Origin: AV69 sp036498205
Lineage (GTDB): Bacteria; Verrucomicrobiota; Verrucomicrobiia; Chthoniobacterales; UBA10450
Direction of reading: 5' to 3'
DNA: 45,820 bases
Assembly: GCA_036498205.1 (NCBI GenBank)
Contig: DASXIC010000166.1
Coordinates: 1 to 45,820, forward strand
Part shown: positions 36,067 to 45,400 of the stretch, piece by piece
Layout of the letters: each line of letters begins with the position of its first letter
Numbering within the stretch: the first letter of the stretch is position 1
Translations under genes and position numbers: made by a program
Notes under the pieces: generated by a model
Seen by the model: the letters and a program-made list of their open reading frames with translations, nothing else
Database searches by the model: none
What the model was told of the DNA's origin: nothing

Positions 36067-37492
36067 CGATAATAACGCGATATAATTCTTCGTAGCGCTG
36101 CGCCGCTGTCGACCACTTGAATTCGCGGGCCATCGCCCTTCGCATCAATTCCAACCAAACCGCGCGGTCCGAGAAAAGCTCCCGCGCGCGTTTGATGGAA
36201 TCCCAGAATGCCTCTGCGGAGTATTCGTAGCAAAGAAATCCGTAGCCGCGATCAAGATTCGGATCATAATCCTCCACGATCTCTTGAATTCCACCGGTGG
36301 CGTGAGCGACGGGCAACGCGCCGTAATTCAAACTATACATTGCCATCAGCCCGCCTGGTTCGAATCGCGAGGGAATCAGCGTGATGTCAGCGCCTGCCTC
36401 GATCAGATGCGCAAGCCGCTCATCGTAATCGCGACGGTAGGCAAAGCGCATCGGATAACGCCGGGACGCGATGGCAAGCTCGGTTTCAAAGGCGGGTTCG
36501 CCTTCCCCAAGAATGATTAGCCGGACGTCATCCGATAGCAGTCGATCAAACAACGGTGTGAGAATCTCGAAGCCCTTCTCCGGCACCAGTCGCGTAACCA
36601 TCCCAAACACGGGACCACGCGGCGCGGGCGCCAGTTGCAGATCCGCCAGCAACGCGTCGCGACAGATGGTCTTGCCCCAAAGTTTTTCCCCGCTGAAAGG
36701 GGCGGGCAGCAATGGATCCGCCTCCGGATTCCAGCGCGTGTAATCCGCCCCATGCAAAATTCCGCTCAACTTATGCGCGTTCTCGCGAAGCACACCATCG
36801 AGTCCACAGCCAGATTCCGGGGTCAAAATCTCGCGTTTATGATGTTCGCTCACAGTCGTGACTCGATCGGCAAACAGAATTCCCGCTTTTAAAAAATTCA
36901 GGCGTCCGAAGAATTCGACGCCGCGGAGAGAAAAATAGCGCTGAGGCAAATTTGTCAGGGCAAAGTCGAGTCCCCAAAAACTGCCCTGCTCGGCGATGCG
37001 ATGAATCGTGAGCACGGTCGAAAAAGGCAGATCATGCGCGCGAATATAGACTGGCAGCAGCCCGGCCGCCCAATCGTGCGCATGCAGGACCTGCGGCACG
37101 GGCGTCAATCGACGAGCCAGTTCCACCGCCGCTTTGGAAAAGAAGATAAACCGTGCTGCGTTGTCCTCATATGCCACTCCATGCTCGGCATAAATTTCCG
37201 GGCGATCGAAAAATTCGTCACAACGAACAAAGAACAACTGCACGCCGCTTGCCGTTCGGCCTTCCAAATACTCCGCCACGTAGTTCTTCTCACCCACGCG
37301 CACATCCACCGTCACGCCCGTGTCATTGGCCTCGACTTCGGGGTTCTCTCGAATCTCGCGATAAAAGGGAAGCACTACGCTCACTTCATGGTCGTGTTCG
37401 CGCAGCTCGCGCGGTAGCGCGTCCAACACATCCACCAGCGCCCCCGGCCTCTGCAACGGCGGCGCCTCCGCGCTAATCATCAAAATTCGCAT
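36044..37492 (-). CDS. Glycogen/starch synthase homologue (GT5), divergent at the nucleotide-sugar site
   Basis: The 482-residue protein follows the GlgA fold and length (E. coli 477). Family features: MRILMISAEAPPL, LHAHDWAAGLLPVYI, and the donor-site pair Arg301/Lys306 in VTRLVPEKG. The KTGGL motif at residues 15-18 reads RPGA, so the ADP-glucose-binding Lys15 is Arg. TIHNLAYQG reads TIHRIAEQG, GILNGID is GILHGAD, and the C-terminal EPCGL is EPGGL with Glu378 kept. It is GT5, but substrate specificity or activity may differ from GlgA. It starts 5 bases from the end of the upstream cca gene. Confidence 0.85.
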   Translation of the reverse strand: MRILMISAEAPPLQRPGALVDVLDALPRELREHDHEVSVVLPFYREIRENPEVEANDTGVTVDVRVGEKNYVAEYLEGRTASGVQLFFVRCDEFFDRPEIYAEHGVAYEDNAARFIFFSKAAVELARRLTPVPQVLHAHDWAAGLLPVYIRAHDLPFSTVLTIHRIAEQGSFWGLDFALTNLPQRYFSLRGVEFFGRLNFLKAGILFADRVTTVSEHHKREILTPESGCGLDGVLRENAHKLSGILHGADYTRWNPEADPLLPAPFSGEKLWGKTICRDALLADLQLAPAPRGPVFGMVTRLVPEKGFEILTPLFDRLLSDDVRLIILGEGEPAFETELAIASRRYPMRFAYRRDYDERLAHLIEAGADITLIPSRFEPGGLMAMYSLNYGALPVAHATGGIQEIVEDYDPNLDRGYGFLCYEYSAEAFWDSIKRARELFSDRAVWLELMRRAMAREFKWSTAAQRYEELYRVIIGEAELAA

Positions 37493-37496
37493 GCGA

Positions 37497-38819
37497 TTAC
37501 GATCTTACCGAGTACTCGCGCTTCAGCCAGTCGAGCGCTTCGTCGCGCGTCTTGAGCACGCCTTCCAGTTGCCGCGTTTCAACGGCTTCAAGAACCTCGC
37601 CGAATTTGGGTCCCGGCTTCATCCCAAGCCGGATCAGATCGTCACCGGTAACAAGCGGTGGCGGAATGATCGGCTCATTGGCGAATTCCTCCTTTTTTCG
37701 GAGAAGAAACTCATAGTTGTCGAGCATGGCGTGACTGCTCGCGCAATCGACGCGGTGCAGCTCAAGCTCATCATCGAATGTCGGACGCGCCATAAATCGC
37801 TTCAATTTGGCCACGCGCATCCGCGGCACATCTTTGAAAACCATATGCTGCCGCACCATCTCGACGGTGGCATCGATTTCGGCACGAGAGAAACGCAATC
37901 GTTCCATGATTTGCGCCGCCATTTCCGCACCGATGCGATCATGGGCATTAAAACGAATCCGCCCATCCTCGTCGACGGCAGCAGTCGGTGGTTTCGCCAC
38001 ATCATGCAGAATGACACTGAAAACAAGAGGGACAGAGATTCGCTCCGGCAACATTTCCAGCATCAAGCGCGTATGCTGGAAAACGTCTCCTTCGGGATGA
38101 AACTGTGGTGGCTGCTGGCAACCCTTCATCGCCTCGATTTCGGGGATAATGGCTCGCAAAAGGCCACTGCCATCGAGCAAATCCCATCCACGCAGCCGAT
38201 GCGGCGAAAGAAAAATCCGCACCAACTCGTCCCGAATCCTCTCCGCGCTGATTTGAGCGATCGCAGGCGCATTTCTTACGAGGGCGATCCAGGTTTGCTC
38301 TTCAATTTGGAACTGTAGGACCGTGGCAAAACGGACCGCGCGTAACAGTCGCAATCGATCTTCCCCGAAACGCTGTGCCGGGTCGCCGATGGCACGAATT
38401 AATCTCGCCGTCAGATCCGCCCGGCCGCTGACAAAATCAATCACCTCGTTCCGCCCGGGATCGAAGAACATTCCATTGATGGTGAAATCGCGACGCCTGG
38501 CGTCCTCCTCCGCCGAAGAGAAATGGACCTCAATTGGTCGCCTCCCGTCGATATAAGCGCCATCCGATCGGAAGGTCGCGACCTCGAATTGCATCCCATC
38601 CTCGAGGACAACAATGACTCCGAAGTGCGCGCCGACCGCAACTGTGCGCGGGAAAATCTCCTGAACTTCTTCGGGTGGTGCATCAGTCGCTATGTCGATG
38701 TCCTTGGGCGAGCAACCTCGGACCATGTCGCGGACACAACCGCCCGCGAAATAGGCTCTGTGGCCCCGGTCGCGCAAACGAGAACAGATCGTCCTCGCCG
38801 TTTGTTCCATGGTTGTCAT
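37497..38819 (-). CDS. cca: CCA-adding tRNA nucleotidyltransferase / poly(A) polymerase family with HD domain
   Basis: The 440-residue enzyme adds or repairs the 3' CCA of tRNA. The class II nucleotidyltransferase head has GGCVRDMVRG and the catalytic DID at residues 40-42 (KDIDIATDA), then RRRDFTINGMFFDP. LIRAIGDPAQRFGEDRLRLLRAVRFA is the nucleotide-recognition neck. The C-terminal half has an HD domain with ILHDVAKPPT, a typical arrangement in bacteria. The start is the first ATG (38819) or the one three codons later. It fits the tRNA-Ser gene here, which lacks CCA. A poly(A) polymerase cannot be fully excluded. Confidence 0.92.
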   Translation of the reverse strand: MTTMEQTARTICSRLRDRGHRAYFAGGCVRDMVRGCSPKDIDIATDAPPEEVQEIFPRTVAVGAHFGVIVVLEDGMQFEVATFRSDGAYIDGRRPIEVHFSSAEEDARRRDFTINGMFFDPGRNEVIDFVSGRADLTARLIRAIGDPAQRFGEDRLRLLRAVRFATVLQFQIEEQTWIALVRNAPAIAQISAERIRDELVRIFLSPHRLRGWDLLDGSGLLRAIIPEIEAMKGCQQPPQFHPEGDVFQHTRLMLEMLPERISVPLVFSVILHDVAKPPTAAVDEDGRIRFNAHDRIGAEMAAQIMERLRFSRAEIDATVEMVRQHMVFKDVPRMRVAKLKRFMARPTFDDELELHRVDCASSHAMLDNYEFLLRKKEEFANEPIIPPPLVTGDDLIRLGMKPGPKFGEVLEAVETRQLEGVLKTRDEALDWLKREYSVRS

Positions 38820-38908
38820 TTGGTGGAGATGGTTGCCAAACCACCTGTTCTACCTTGCGGGGCCGGGCGATTGAGGTCAATCGCCCCCACCTGACCTGCC
38901 ATAATATC

Positions 38909-38930
38909 CCGGCTGCGGTCTGGCAGCCGG
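38909..38930. repeat. Perfect 8-bp hairpin (REP-like)
   Basis: CCGGCTGC and GCAGCCGG pair perfectly around a 6-base loop (GGTCTG) at 38909-38930. There is no following T-run on either strand, so a terminator is not supported; a REP-type element or an mRNA structure upstream of cca is possible. Confidence 0.5.
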
Positions 38931-38957
38931 ATCAGGCTCTATCGAGGACAATTCCCG

Positions 38958-38985
38958 GCATGGGCGGTTCACCGAACCGCGCATG
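38958..38985. repeat. Twelve-bp imperfect hairpin next to the first
   Basis: GCATG-G-GCGGTTC and GAACCGC-G-CATGC pair around a 3-base loop ACC, with one G:G mismatch. The core arms GCGGTTC (38964-38970) and GAACCGC (38974-38980) are exact. It is 27 bases from the first hairpin, giving a tandem arrangement like BIME-type repeats. Confidence 0.5.
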
Positions 38986-39028
38986 CAAATCGGATTGGCG
39001 CGCCAAACTTTTCGGGACCAATCCTCAC

Positions 39029-39511
39029 CTAACCGGCAGGTGGTGCCACGTCTTTGTTTTGCCGCAACGAATGAATAATGAAACACACGACAGCAATGCA
39101 GATGCAGGAGTCCGCAACATTAAATGCGGGCCAGGGGTGGGCCAGAGGGACGTGCAAATCGAAGAGCAGGAAATCGACAACGTGGCCGTGTGTAAGGCGA
39201 TCAGTTAAATTTCCGAGCACTCCGGCGAGCAATAAGGCGAGTGAAACATCTCGCCACGCATCTTTGCGGCTTCGTTTTCGGAGCAAAAGGGAGGAGACTG
39301 CAATCAGCGCAACGGACGAAAGCGCGATAAAGAACGCATTATTATTCCGAAAGGAACCAAAGGCCGCTCCATTATTGGTCACGTAGACCAGATCGAACCA
39401 ATTGGGAACGACGATATACGGCGAATCTGAATCAATGTGGTGCAACACCCAGTGCTTCGTCAGCTGATCCAGCGCGTAAAGCGGGAGCGAGAGAAAGAGG
39501 ATCCACTTCAT
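39029..39511 (-). CDS. lspA: Lipoprotein signal peptidase (signal peptidase II)
   Basis: LspA cleaves the signal peptide of prolipoproteins at the lipobox. The ATG at 39511 gives 160 residues with four membrane spans. The start KWILFLSLPLYALDQLTKHW and the motif NLTDRLTHGHVVDFLLF carry the first catalytic Asp; WPAFNVADSCI carries the second. VTNNGAAFGSF is the conserved loop. The ATG overlaps the ileS stop by 4 bases (ATGA), the well-known ileS-lspA arrangement. An upstream in-frame start at 39553 would lie within ileS and is not needed. A role in the lipoproteins of the outer membrane is expected. Confidence 0.96.
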   Translation of the reverse strand: MKWILFLSLPLYALDQLTKHWVLHHIDSDSPYIVVPNWFDLVYVTNNGAAFGSFRNNNAFFIALSSVALIAVSSLLLRKRSRKDAWRDVSLALLLAGVLGNLTDRLTHGHVVDFLLFDLHVPLAHPWPAFNVADSCICIAVVCFIIHSLRQNKDVAPPAG

Positions 39512-42246
39512 GTGGAGGCGTGAGCGACGACGACACTTTCGCATCGGTCGCATAAATCGGGATGTTCCGTACTTTTCCCGACGGTCGCTCTATGTCGCCA
39601 ACAGCGTGCACATTTGGCGAAGGGCGTTTTCTCCACAATCGCGGAAGGTTCGCTCGCCTCTTCAATTACCAAGTCGCTCAGGATGAAGAATTCTTCGAGT
39701 TCTTCCTTTGAAATGCCATCGACCAATCTGCGATCGCATTTCAAGATCACGCGCGCCTCAAGCGAATTGCCAATTAATTTTTCCTGGCGCGCTTTTTCCA
39801 GCGCCTGGCCAATCGTACTGCGCAAACTCAGGAGCTGTTCGATACGCTGCCGAACAGACGAGTCGCGTTGAGCTCCACTCGTCTCCGGAAACAACTGCAA
39901 ATGCACCGAACTGCCGCCATTTCCCTGTTGCCAAGCTTCTTCGCTAGTGAAAACGAGGACTGGCGCCAGCAGCCGGCATAGGGCGTTGAATATCTCGTGC
40001 ATGGCAAACTGAGTTGCGCGTCGTCGGGGAGAGGCAGGCGCATCGCAATACATTCTGTCTTTTGTGATGTCGACATAAAGACTGCTCAAGTCGACGGCGC
40101 AAAATTGATTGATCGCGTGATAGACTTTGTGAAATTCGAAAGCTTCATAGGCTCGCCGGCAGTCATCAATCACCTCATCCAGTCGATCCGAAATCCAGCG
40201 ATCGATCAAAGTTGCAGCCGCGGTCGTCGACTGCGGAGCGATGTCGACAACCCCGGAGTCTGGAAAATCGAAAAGATTGCCATGCAGAATTCGCAGAGTA
40301 TTTCGGATACGCCGATAAGCATCGCCTAGACGTGCGAACATTTCTTCCGAGAACGGAACGTCATCCGTGTAATTGATACTGCTCACCCACAGCCGCACCA
40401 GGTCGGCACCATGTTTCTGGACGAAATGCGCCGCATCCATCGGTTTGTCGTAAGTGCTCGATTTCGAGATTTTTTTTCCATCGAGATCGACCACGAAACC
40501 ATGCGTGACGCACGTCTTGTAAGGTGCGCGATTGTCCAGCGCCACGCCTGTCATAAGCGATGATTGAAACCAGCCGCGATGCTGGTCGGTTGCTTCGAGG
40601 TACATCTCAGCCGGATCGTGCAGCTCGGGACGCCTGGCACAGACCGCACGGTGGGAAATGCCGCTGTCGATCCAAACGTCAATTGTGTCGTTTCTTTTAC
40701 CGGTTCCTTCCGGTAAACCAAGTTCGCGTCCGAGTTCGGCATCGGTCAGTTCAAACCAGACATTCGAACCGCGCTGGCTGACGAGATCGGCTAATCGACG
40801 AATCCATTCAGCGTTTAAGATAGGATCCCCTGTCGCCGAATAAAAAACCGGCAACGGCACGCCCCAGCTGCGTTGGCGCGAAATCACCCAGTCAGGTCGT
40901 GACTGAACAGTGCCAGCGATGCGATTCTCGCCCCATCCCGGAATCCATTTAACCTTGGTGATTGCATCGAGGGCTGCTGCCCGCAAGTCATCGATTCGAA
41001 TAAAAAATTGATCAACCGCGCGAAAAATAATCGGGGTTTTCGAGCGCCAGCAATAAGGATAGCTGTGATGAAAATTCTGTTCGGCCAGCAGCGCTCCGCG
41101 CTCCTTCAGAATGCGAATGATCTCTTTATTGGCGTCGAAAACATATTTTCCCACCAGGCCAGGGATACCCGCTTCTTCAGTATAGCGGCCGTGGTCATCT
41201 ACCGGCGATAAAATCGGGAAACCGTTCCTCGCACCGAGCGAATAGTCGTCCTCGCCGTGCCCGGGCGCCATGTGGACCGCTCCGGTGCCTGTGTCCATGG
41301 TAACAAAATCAGCCGTCAGAATGATAGACGTACGCGGCAGGAAGGGATGCTGTGCCCCAAAGCCTTCCAGTTTGGCACCAGGAAACGTTTGCATTGGTTC
41401 GCCCGTGGGCTCGAACCCGGTCTCGCGGCAAAACGTAGCAACCAGTTTGTCCGCCAGGACCAGAACTTCGGAAACGCCTCCGCGGTGAAACTCCTGGACG
41501 ACGTAAATTTCTTTGGCATCAACCGCGATGGCCAGATTGGCCGGCAATGTCCACGGGGTGGTTGTCCAAATCACAACGCTAGCCTTTCCGGCGAGCGAGC
41601 CGGTTGCGATCGGAAATTTTACGAATACTGCCGTATCATCGCGCTCCTGATATTCAACCTCGGCCTCCGCTAGTGCGGTTTGCGCACCGGTGCTCCAAAA
41701 AACGGGTTTCTTGGATTGATAAACGAGACCCTTTTCAACAAAAATGGCGAATACCCGAAGAATTTCCGCCTCATAGGCGGGGTCCATCGTCAGATACGGG
41801 TGTTCCCAATCGCCGAAAACACCCAGCCGTTTGAATTGCTCCCGTTGGATCCCGATGAATTTGCGCGCGAACGCCTCACATCTTTGGCGAATCTCAACCG
41901 GCGCAAGGCCGCGCGATTCCTTCACCACTTTGTATTCAATCGGTAAACCGTGACAATCCCAGCCGGGGACAAAAGGGGCCCGCCGGCCGAGCATGGTCTG
42001 CGATTTCACCACCATATCTTTGAGGATCTTGTTAAGCGCAGTGCCCATGTGGACGTCCCCGTTAGCGAACGGCGGACCATCGTGAAGCACGAACAGTTCA
42101 TTCTCCGCTCGCGCTTTCTGAATCTTCTCGTAGAGCCGTGTCTCCTGCCAGACTCGCAGAAGCTCCGGCTCTCGTGAGGCGAGATTGGCCTTCATCGGAA
42201 AATCGGTCCGCGGGAGATTGAGCGTATCTTTGTAGTTTTGAGCCAT
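39508..42246 (-). CDS. ileS: Isoleucine--tRNA ligase
   Basis: This class I synthetase charges tRNA-Ile and edits misacylated valine. The 912-residue protein has the HIGH-equivalent HMGT in FANGDVHMGTALNKILKDM, FVPGWDCHGLPIEYKVV, and KMSKS as KISKS in LDGKKISKSSTYDKP. TTTPWTLPANLAI begins the CP1 editing domain and GENRIAGTVQSRPDWVISRQ (split) returns to the catalytic core. A C-terminal zinc ribbon is present: CARCWRHRATVG, then CDRCESVV. It is the typical bacterial (mupirocin-type) form by size and zinc motif. The ATG at 42246 precedes lspA with a 4-base overlap. Confidence 0.97.
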   Translation of the reverse strand: MAQNYKDTLNLPRTDFPMKANLASREPELLRVWQETRLYEKIQKARAENELFVLHDGPPFANGDVHMGTALNKILKDMVVKSQTMLGRRAPFVPGWDCHGLPIEYKVVKESRGLAPVEIRQRCEAFARKFIGIQREQFKRLGVFGDWEHPYLTMDPAYEAEILRVFAIFVEKGLVYQSKKPVFWSTGAQTALAEAEVEYQERDDTAVFVKFPIATGSLAGKASVVIWTTTPWTLPANLAIAVDAKEIYVVQEFHRGGVSEVLVLADKLVATFCRETGFEPTGEPMQTFPGAKLEGFGAQHPFLPRTSIILTADFVTMDTGTGAVHMAPGHGEDDYSLGARNGFPILSPVDDHGRYTEEAGIPGLVGKYVFDANKEIIRILKERGALLAEQNFHHSYPYCWRSKTPIIFRAVDQFFIRIDDLRAAALDAITKVKWIPGWGENRIAGTVQSRPDWVISRQRSWGVPLPVFYSATGDPILNAEWIRRLADLVSQRGSNVWFELTDAELGRELGLPEGTGKRNDTIDVWIDSGISHRAVCARRPELHDPAEMYLEATDQHRGWFQSSLMTGVALDNRAPYKTCVTHGFVVDLDGKKISKSSTYDKPMDAAHFVQKHGADLVRLWVSSINYTDDVPFSEEMFARLGDAYRRIRNTLRILHGNLFDFPDSGVVDIAPQSTTAAATLIDRWISDRLDEVIDDCRRAYEAFEFHKVYHAINQFCAVDLSSLYVDITKDRMYCDAPASPRRRATQFAMHEIFNALCRLLAPVLVFTSEEAWQQGNGGSSVHLQLFPETSGAQRDSSVRQRIEQLLSLRSTIGQALEKARQEKLIGNSLEARVILKCDRRLVDGISKEELEEFFILSDLVIEEASEPSAIVEKTPFAKCARCWRHRATVGKSTEHPDLCDRCESVVVAHAST

Positions 42247-42412
42247 GGCAAAACGCGCTGCTAACTAGCATCCGCGTCGCTCCAAATCAATGCAGCCGGC
42301 ATTGGCCTTCCAAAAGCGCTGCAAAATATCCGGAGCGTCCACTTACAAGGCCTAATCCGAAACAAAGCGTCTGCTCGGCGCCCAAAGCAATGAACCCCTG
42401 AGACTTCAACCT

Positions 42413-45400
42413 ATGAAAAAACATTCCATCGCCGAATCCGGCGCGTTTAATCCGCGAATCTTCGCCGCCTTCATCCTTTGCTCCGTGGGCGCCTGGCTGG
42501 CGATGTTCAGTTTTGCCTCGACGCCTTCCAGTGGAACGATCACCGACACGGCAACATCGATCACTTACACAGCCGGTCCATTTTTCCAGGCGAACCAATC
42601 ACCGGTTGGCCTCGGCCAGGTGGATTCAGGTCCGAGATGTGGAACGGGATTTCCGTGCGACACCTTTACGCTGCACGTCAACATCCCTTCAACCTTTGCC
42701 GCAACTCATTGTTTCCCCACAGTCAAGGTCACGATGTCCTGGGCTGACGCTGGGACGGGCCGCTCTGACTACGATCTCTACATTTACAAAGGCGCAAACC
42801 CAACCATCGACGGTAACCACTCGGCTGATTACCAGTCAGCAAGCGGGAACAATCCAGAAATCGCGACTATCGCGCCCATAGCGATGGATGGTCAGCCGCA
42901 CGATTACACCGTTGTCATTGTTCCCTTCCAGCCCACAGGCGAAACCGTGACAGTAAAGGTTGAGCTGCTACCGGGGCCCGCTCCTGGTTCCCCTGCCTGC
43001 GGCACGCCCGGCTTCGGAAGCGGCGACCCGGTCTCACCTGGAGTGCCGCGCTTTCAAATTTTCGAAGCCCCTTCGCCCGCCGCGGACGTAGGCAATGGTG
43101 AATTTAATATTGGCTTCAATCCGCACACAGGCCGGATCATGACAATGAATAGCGGTCCAATTTGGAGAATTACCCCGCCGGAAAAATTGAGCCCGGCTCA
43201 ACCGGAATGCTGCGAGGGGTTGTGGGAAAATGTCTCGACGATCACAGCCAATATTGGGCTGGATCCAATTCTTTGGACCGACCAGAAGAGCGGCCGCACT
43301 TTCGTGTCGAACTCGACCGTAGGCGCGAACGCTGTCTACGCCTATACTGACAGTGACGGAGATCCGAGCGCCACTCAGCCCACCGGCTGGACTGAGTTTG
43401 GAATCGCGGCGCCGAACGGCGGGGCTGACCATGAAACCATCGGGTCGGGACCCTATCCCGCTTTGCTTAGCGCGTTGGGGACGCCGGTAAATCAGGGTCA
43501 TGCGGTTTACTATTGTTCGCAAGATATCGTCGGGCCCGCCTCATGTTACCGTAGCGATACTTTAGGAGTAAGTTGGGGGCCCAGCACTCTGGCTTACACT
43601 GGCCAGGGCGTGACGGAAGCAAATCCTCCAATACCCGGCGGTGATTGTGGAGGATTGCACGGTCACATTCATGTAGCGTCCGATGGCACAGCATGGCTGC
43701 CCGTGAACCAGTGCGGTGGGTTACAGGGCGGCGTATTCAGCACTGACGGCGGCACAACCTGGGTCCAGTTCATGGTTCCGAATGCGTTCTCGCAACAGCA
43801 CGGCGCCGATCCATCTATTGCCATCGATTCGAACAATACGATCTACTACGCTTACGTACGGAATGAGCCGGTGGCTGCCGGTAATCCGCCGGAAGGACAC
43901 GCCCGCGTCGCTGTGGGCAACCGCTCCGGCAACTCGATCACCTGGGTGAACGACATCGATATCGGCGCGGGCCACAGTGTGCGCAATGCAGCCGAGATCG
44001 AAGCAGTGGGCGGCGATACCGGCCGCGCCGCCGTCGGTTTCCTCGGCACTGACATTCCCGGTGATTACCAGGCGATTTCTTTTCCTGGCAAATGGTATGC
44101 ATTCATCTCGATGACATACGATGGTGGCGCACACTGGACGACGGTGAACGCCACGCCTGACGATCCGGTGCAGAGCATGAGCGGGATTTGGCAACAGGGC
44201 GGCAGTCACCTCGACCGCAATCTTCTCGATTTCAATGAAATCACCCTCGACGACAAAGGTCGGGTTCTCTATGGGTTTAGTGATGGGTGCGTAACCACCG
44301 GATGTATCGCCGGAACTGCGCCGAATGATTTCACCGCCTTCATGCGCGTGGCGCGGCAATCTGGCGGCAGGACATTGCTCGCCAGCTACGATAGTCAGAC
44401 AGATTTGCCGGGAGGCGCAGCAAATCCGCCCAAACCTCCCTGTCTGTTCGGGACACGAGACGCGTCTGGGTCTCACCTTACATGGAAGGCGCCGGACAAT
44501 GGCGGCGCCGCCATCAGCCGGTATGACGTATACCGCGGGACGATTGCTGGTGGCGAAGGAGTCACGCCGATTGGGTCATCGATTACGACCAAGTTCGACG
44601 ATACTTCGGCGAATTCTGGCGTCAGCGATTACTTCTACGTTGTGAAAGCAGTGAATAGCGTGGGCACAAGTAATGCCAGCAACGAGATCGATTTGAAGAT
44701 CGATTTAACGCCGCCGCAATCGCCATGTGCGTTGCCGGGAATTACGATCCTACAGGATCCTTCTAACGATGAATTGGACGGTCAGCCCGGGCATGACGTG
44801 CAGAGCGTGTCGGTCGGTGAACCGTATGCGTTCGCGCCGAATAAGCTGGTCTTCACGATGAAGGTGCAAAGCCTTGCCTCGCTTCCGCCCAATACCGAAT
44901 GGCCAATCACGTTTACGGGCCCGGACAACATCAATTACACCGTGCGGATGACCACGGCGCCGATAGACGATCCAACCAATCCAAATATAACGACCAATCC
45001 TGAGTTCCAAGTCTTCCACACAGCGGACGGGACGGGCCTGGTGCAAGCAGATCCAGCAAGCAATTATACGCCGGATGGGACAATAACGATTGTTGTTCCG
45101 CGAACCGCGATCGGCAATCCGGCGGTTGGCAGCAGCCTTAACGGATTCCTTACCAGGATCGCGGTTCAAGGCGGTGTCATTACCCTGACCCCGGACAATA
45201 TGCCCAATGGCCTGGCCCCGGCGGGTTCCTACACAATTGTCGGGAACGCTGCGTGCGCTCCTGACACCGCGCCCATAGCCGTTTTAAAGGTATATCCCGC
45301 AGGTCAACCGACTCAGCCACCGTCCGGGGCTCCGCCATTCGCCGCGACCTTGGATGGGTCGGGGTCTTCTGATCCGGACGCGGGCGATACAATCGCCAGT

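Larger units (their letters stand above)
38820..39028. other. 209-base spacer between lspA and cca with tandem hairpins
   Basis: This stretch upstream of cca carries two strong stem-loops, described separately (38909-38930 and 38958-38985), and otherwise no reading frame I can support. The first lies 90 bases from the cca ATG, on its 5' side. Confidence 0.6.

Noticed and set aside
42287..42598. A 103-codon minus-strand frame over the start of the large secreted gene
   Set aside because: It opposes the signal-peptide region of the plus-strand gene and has no domain; shadow.
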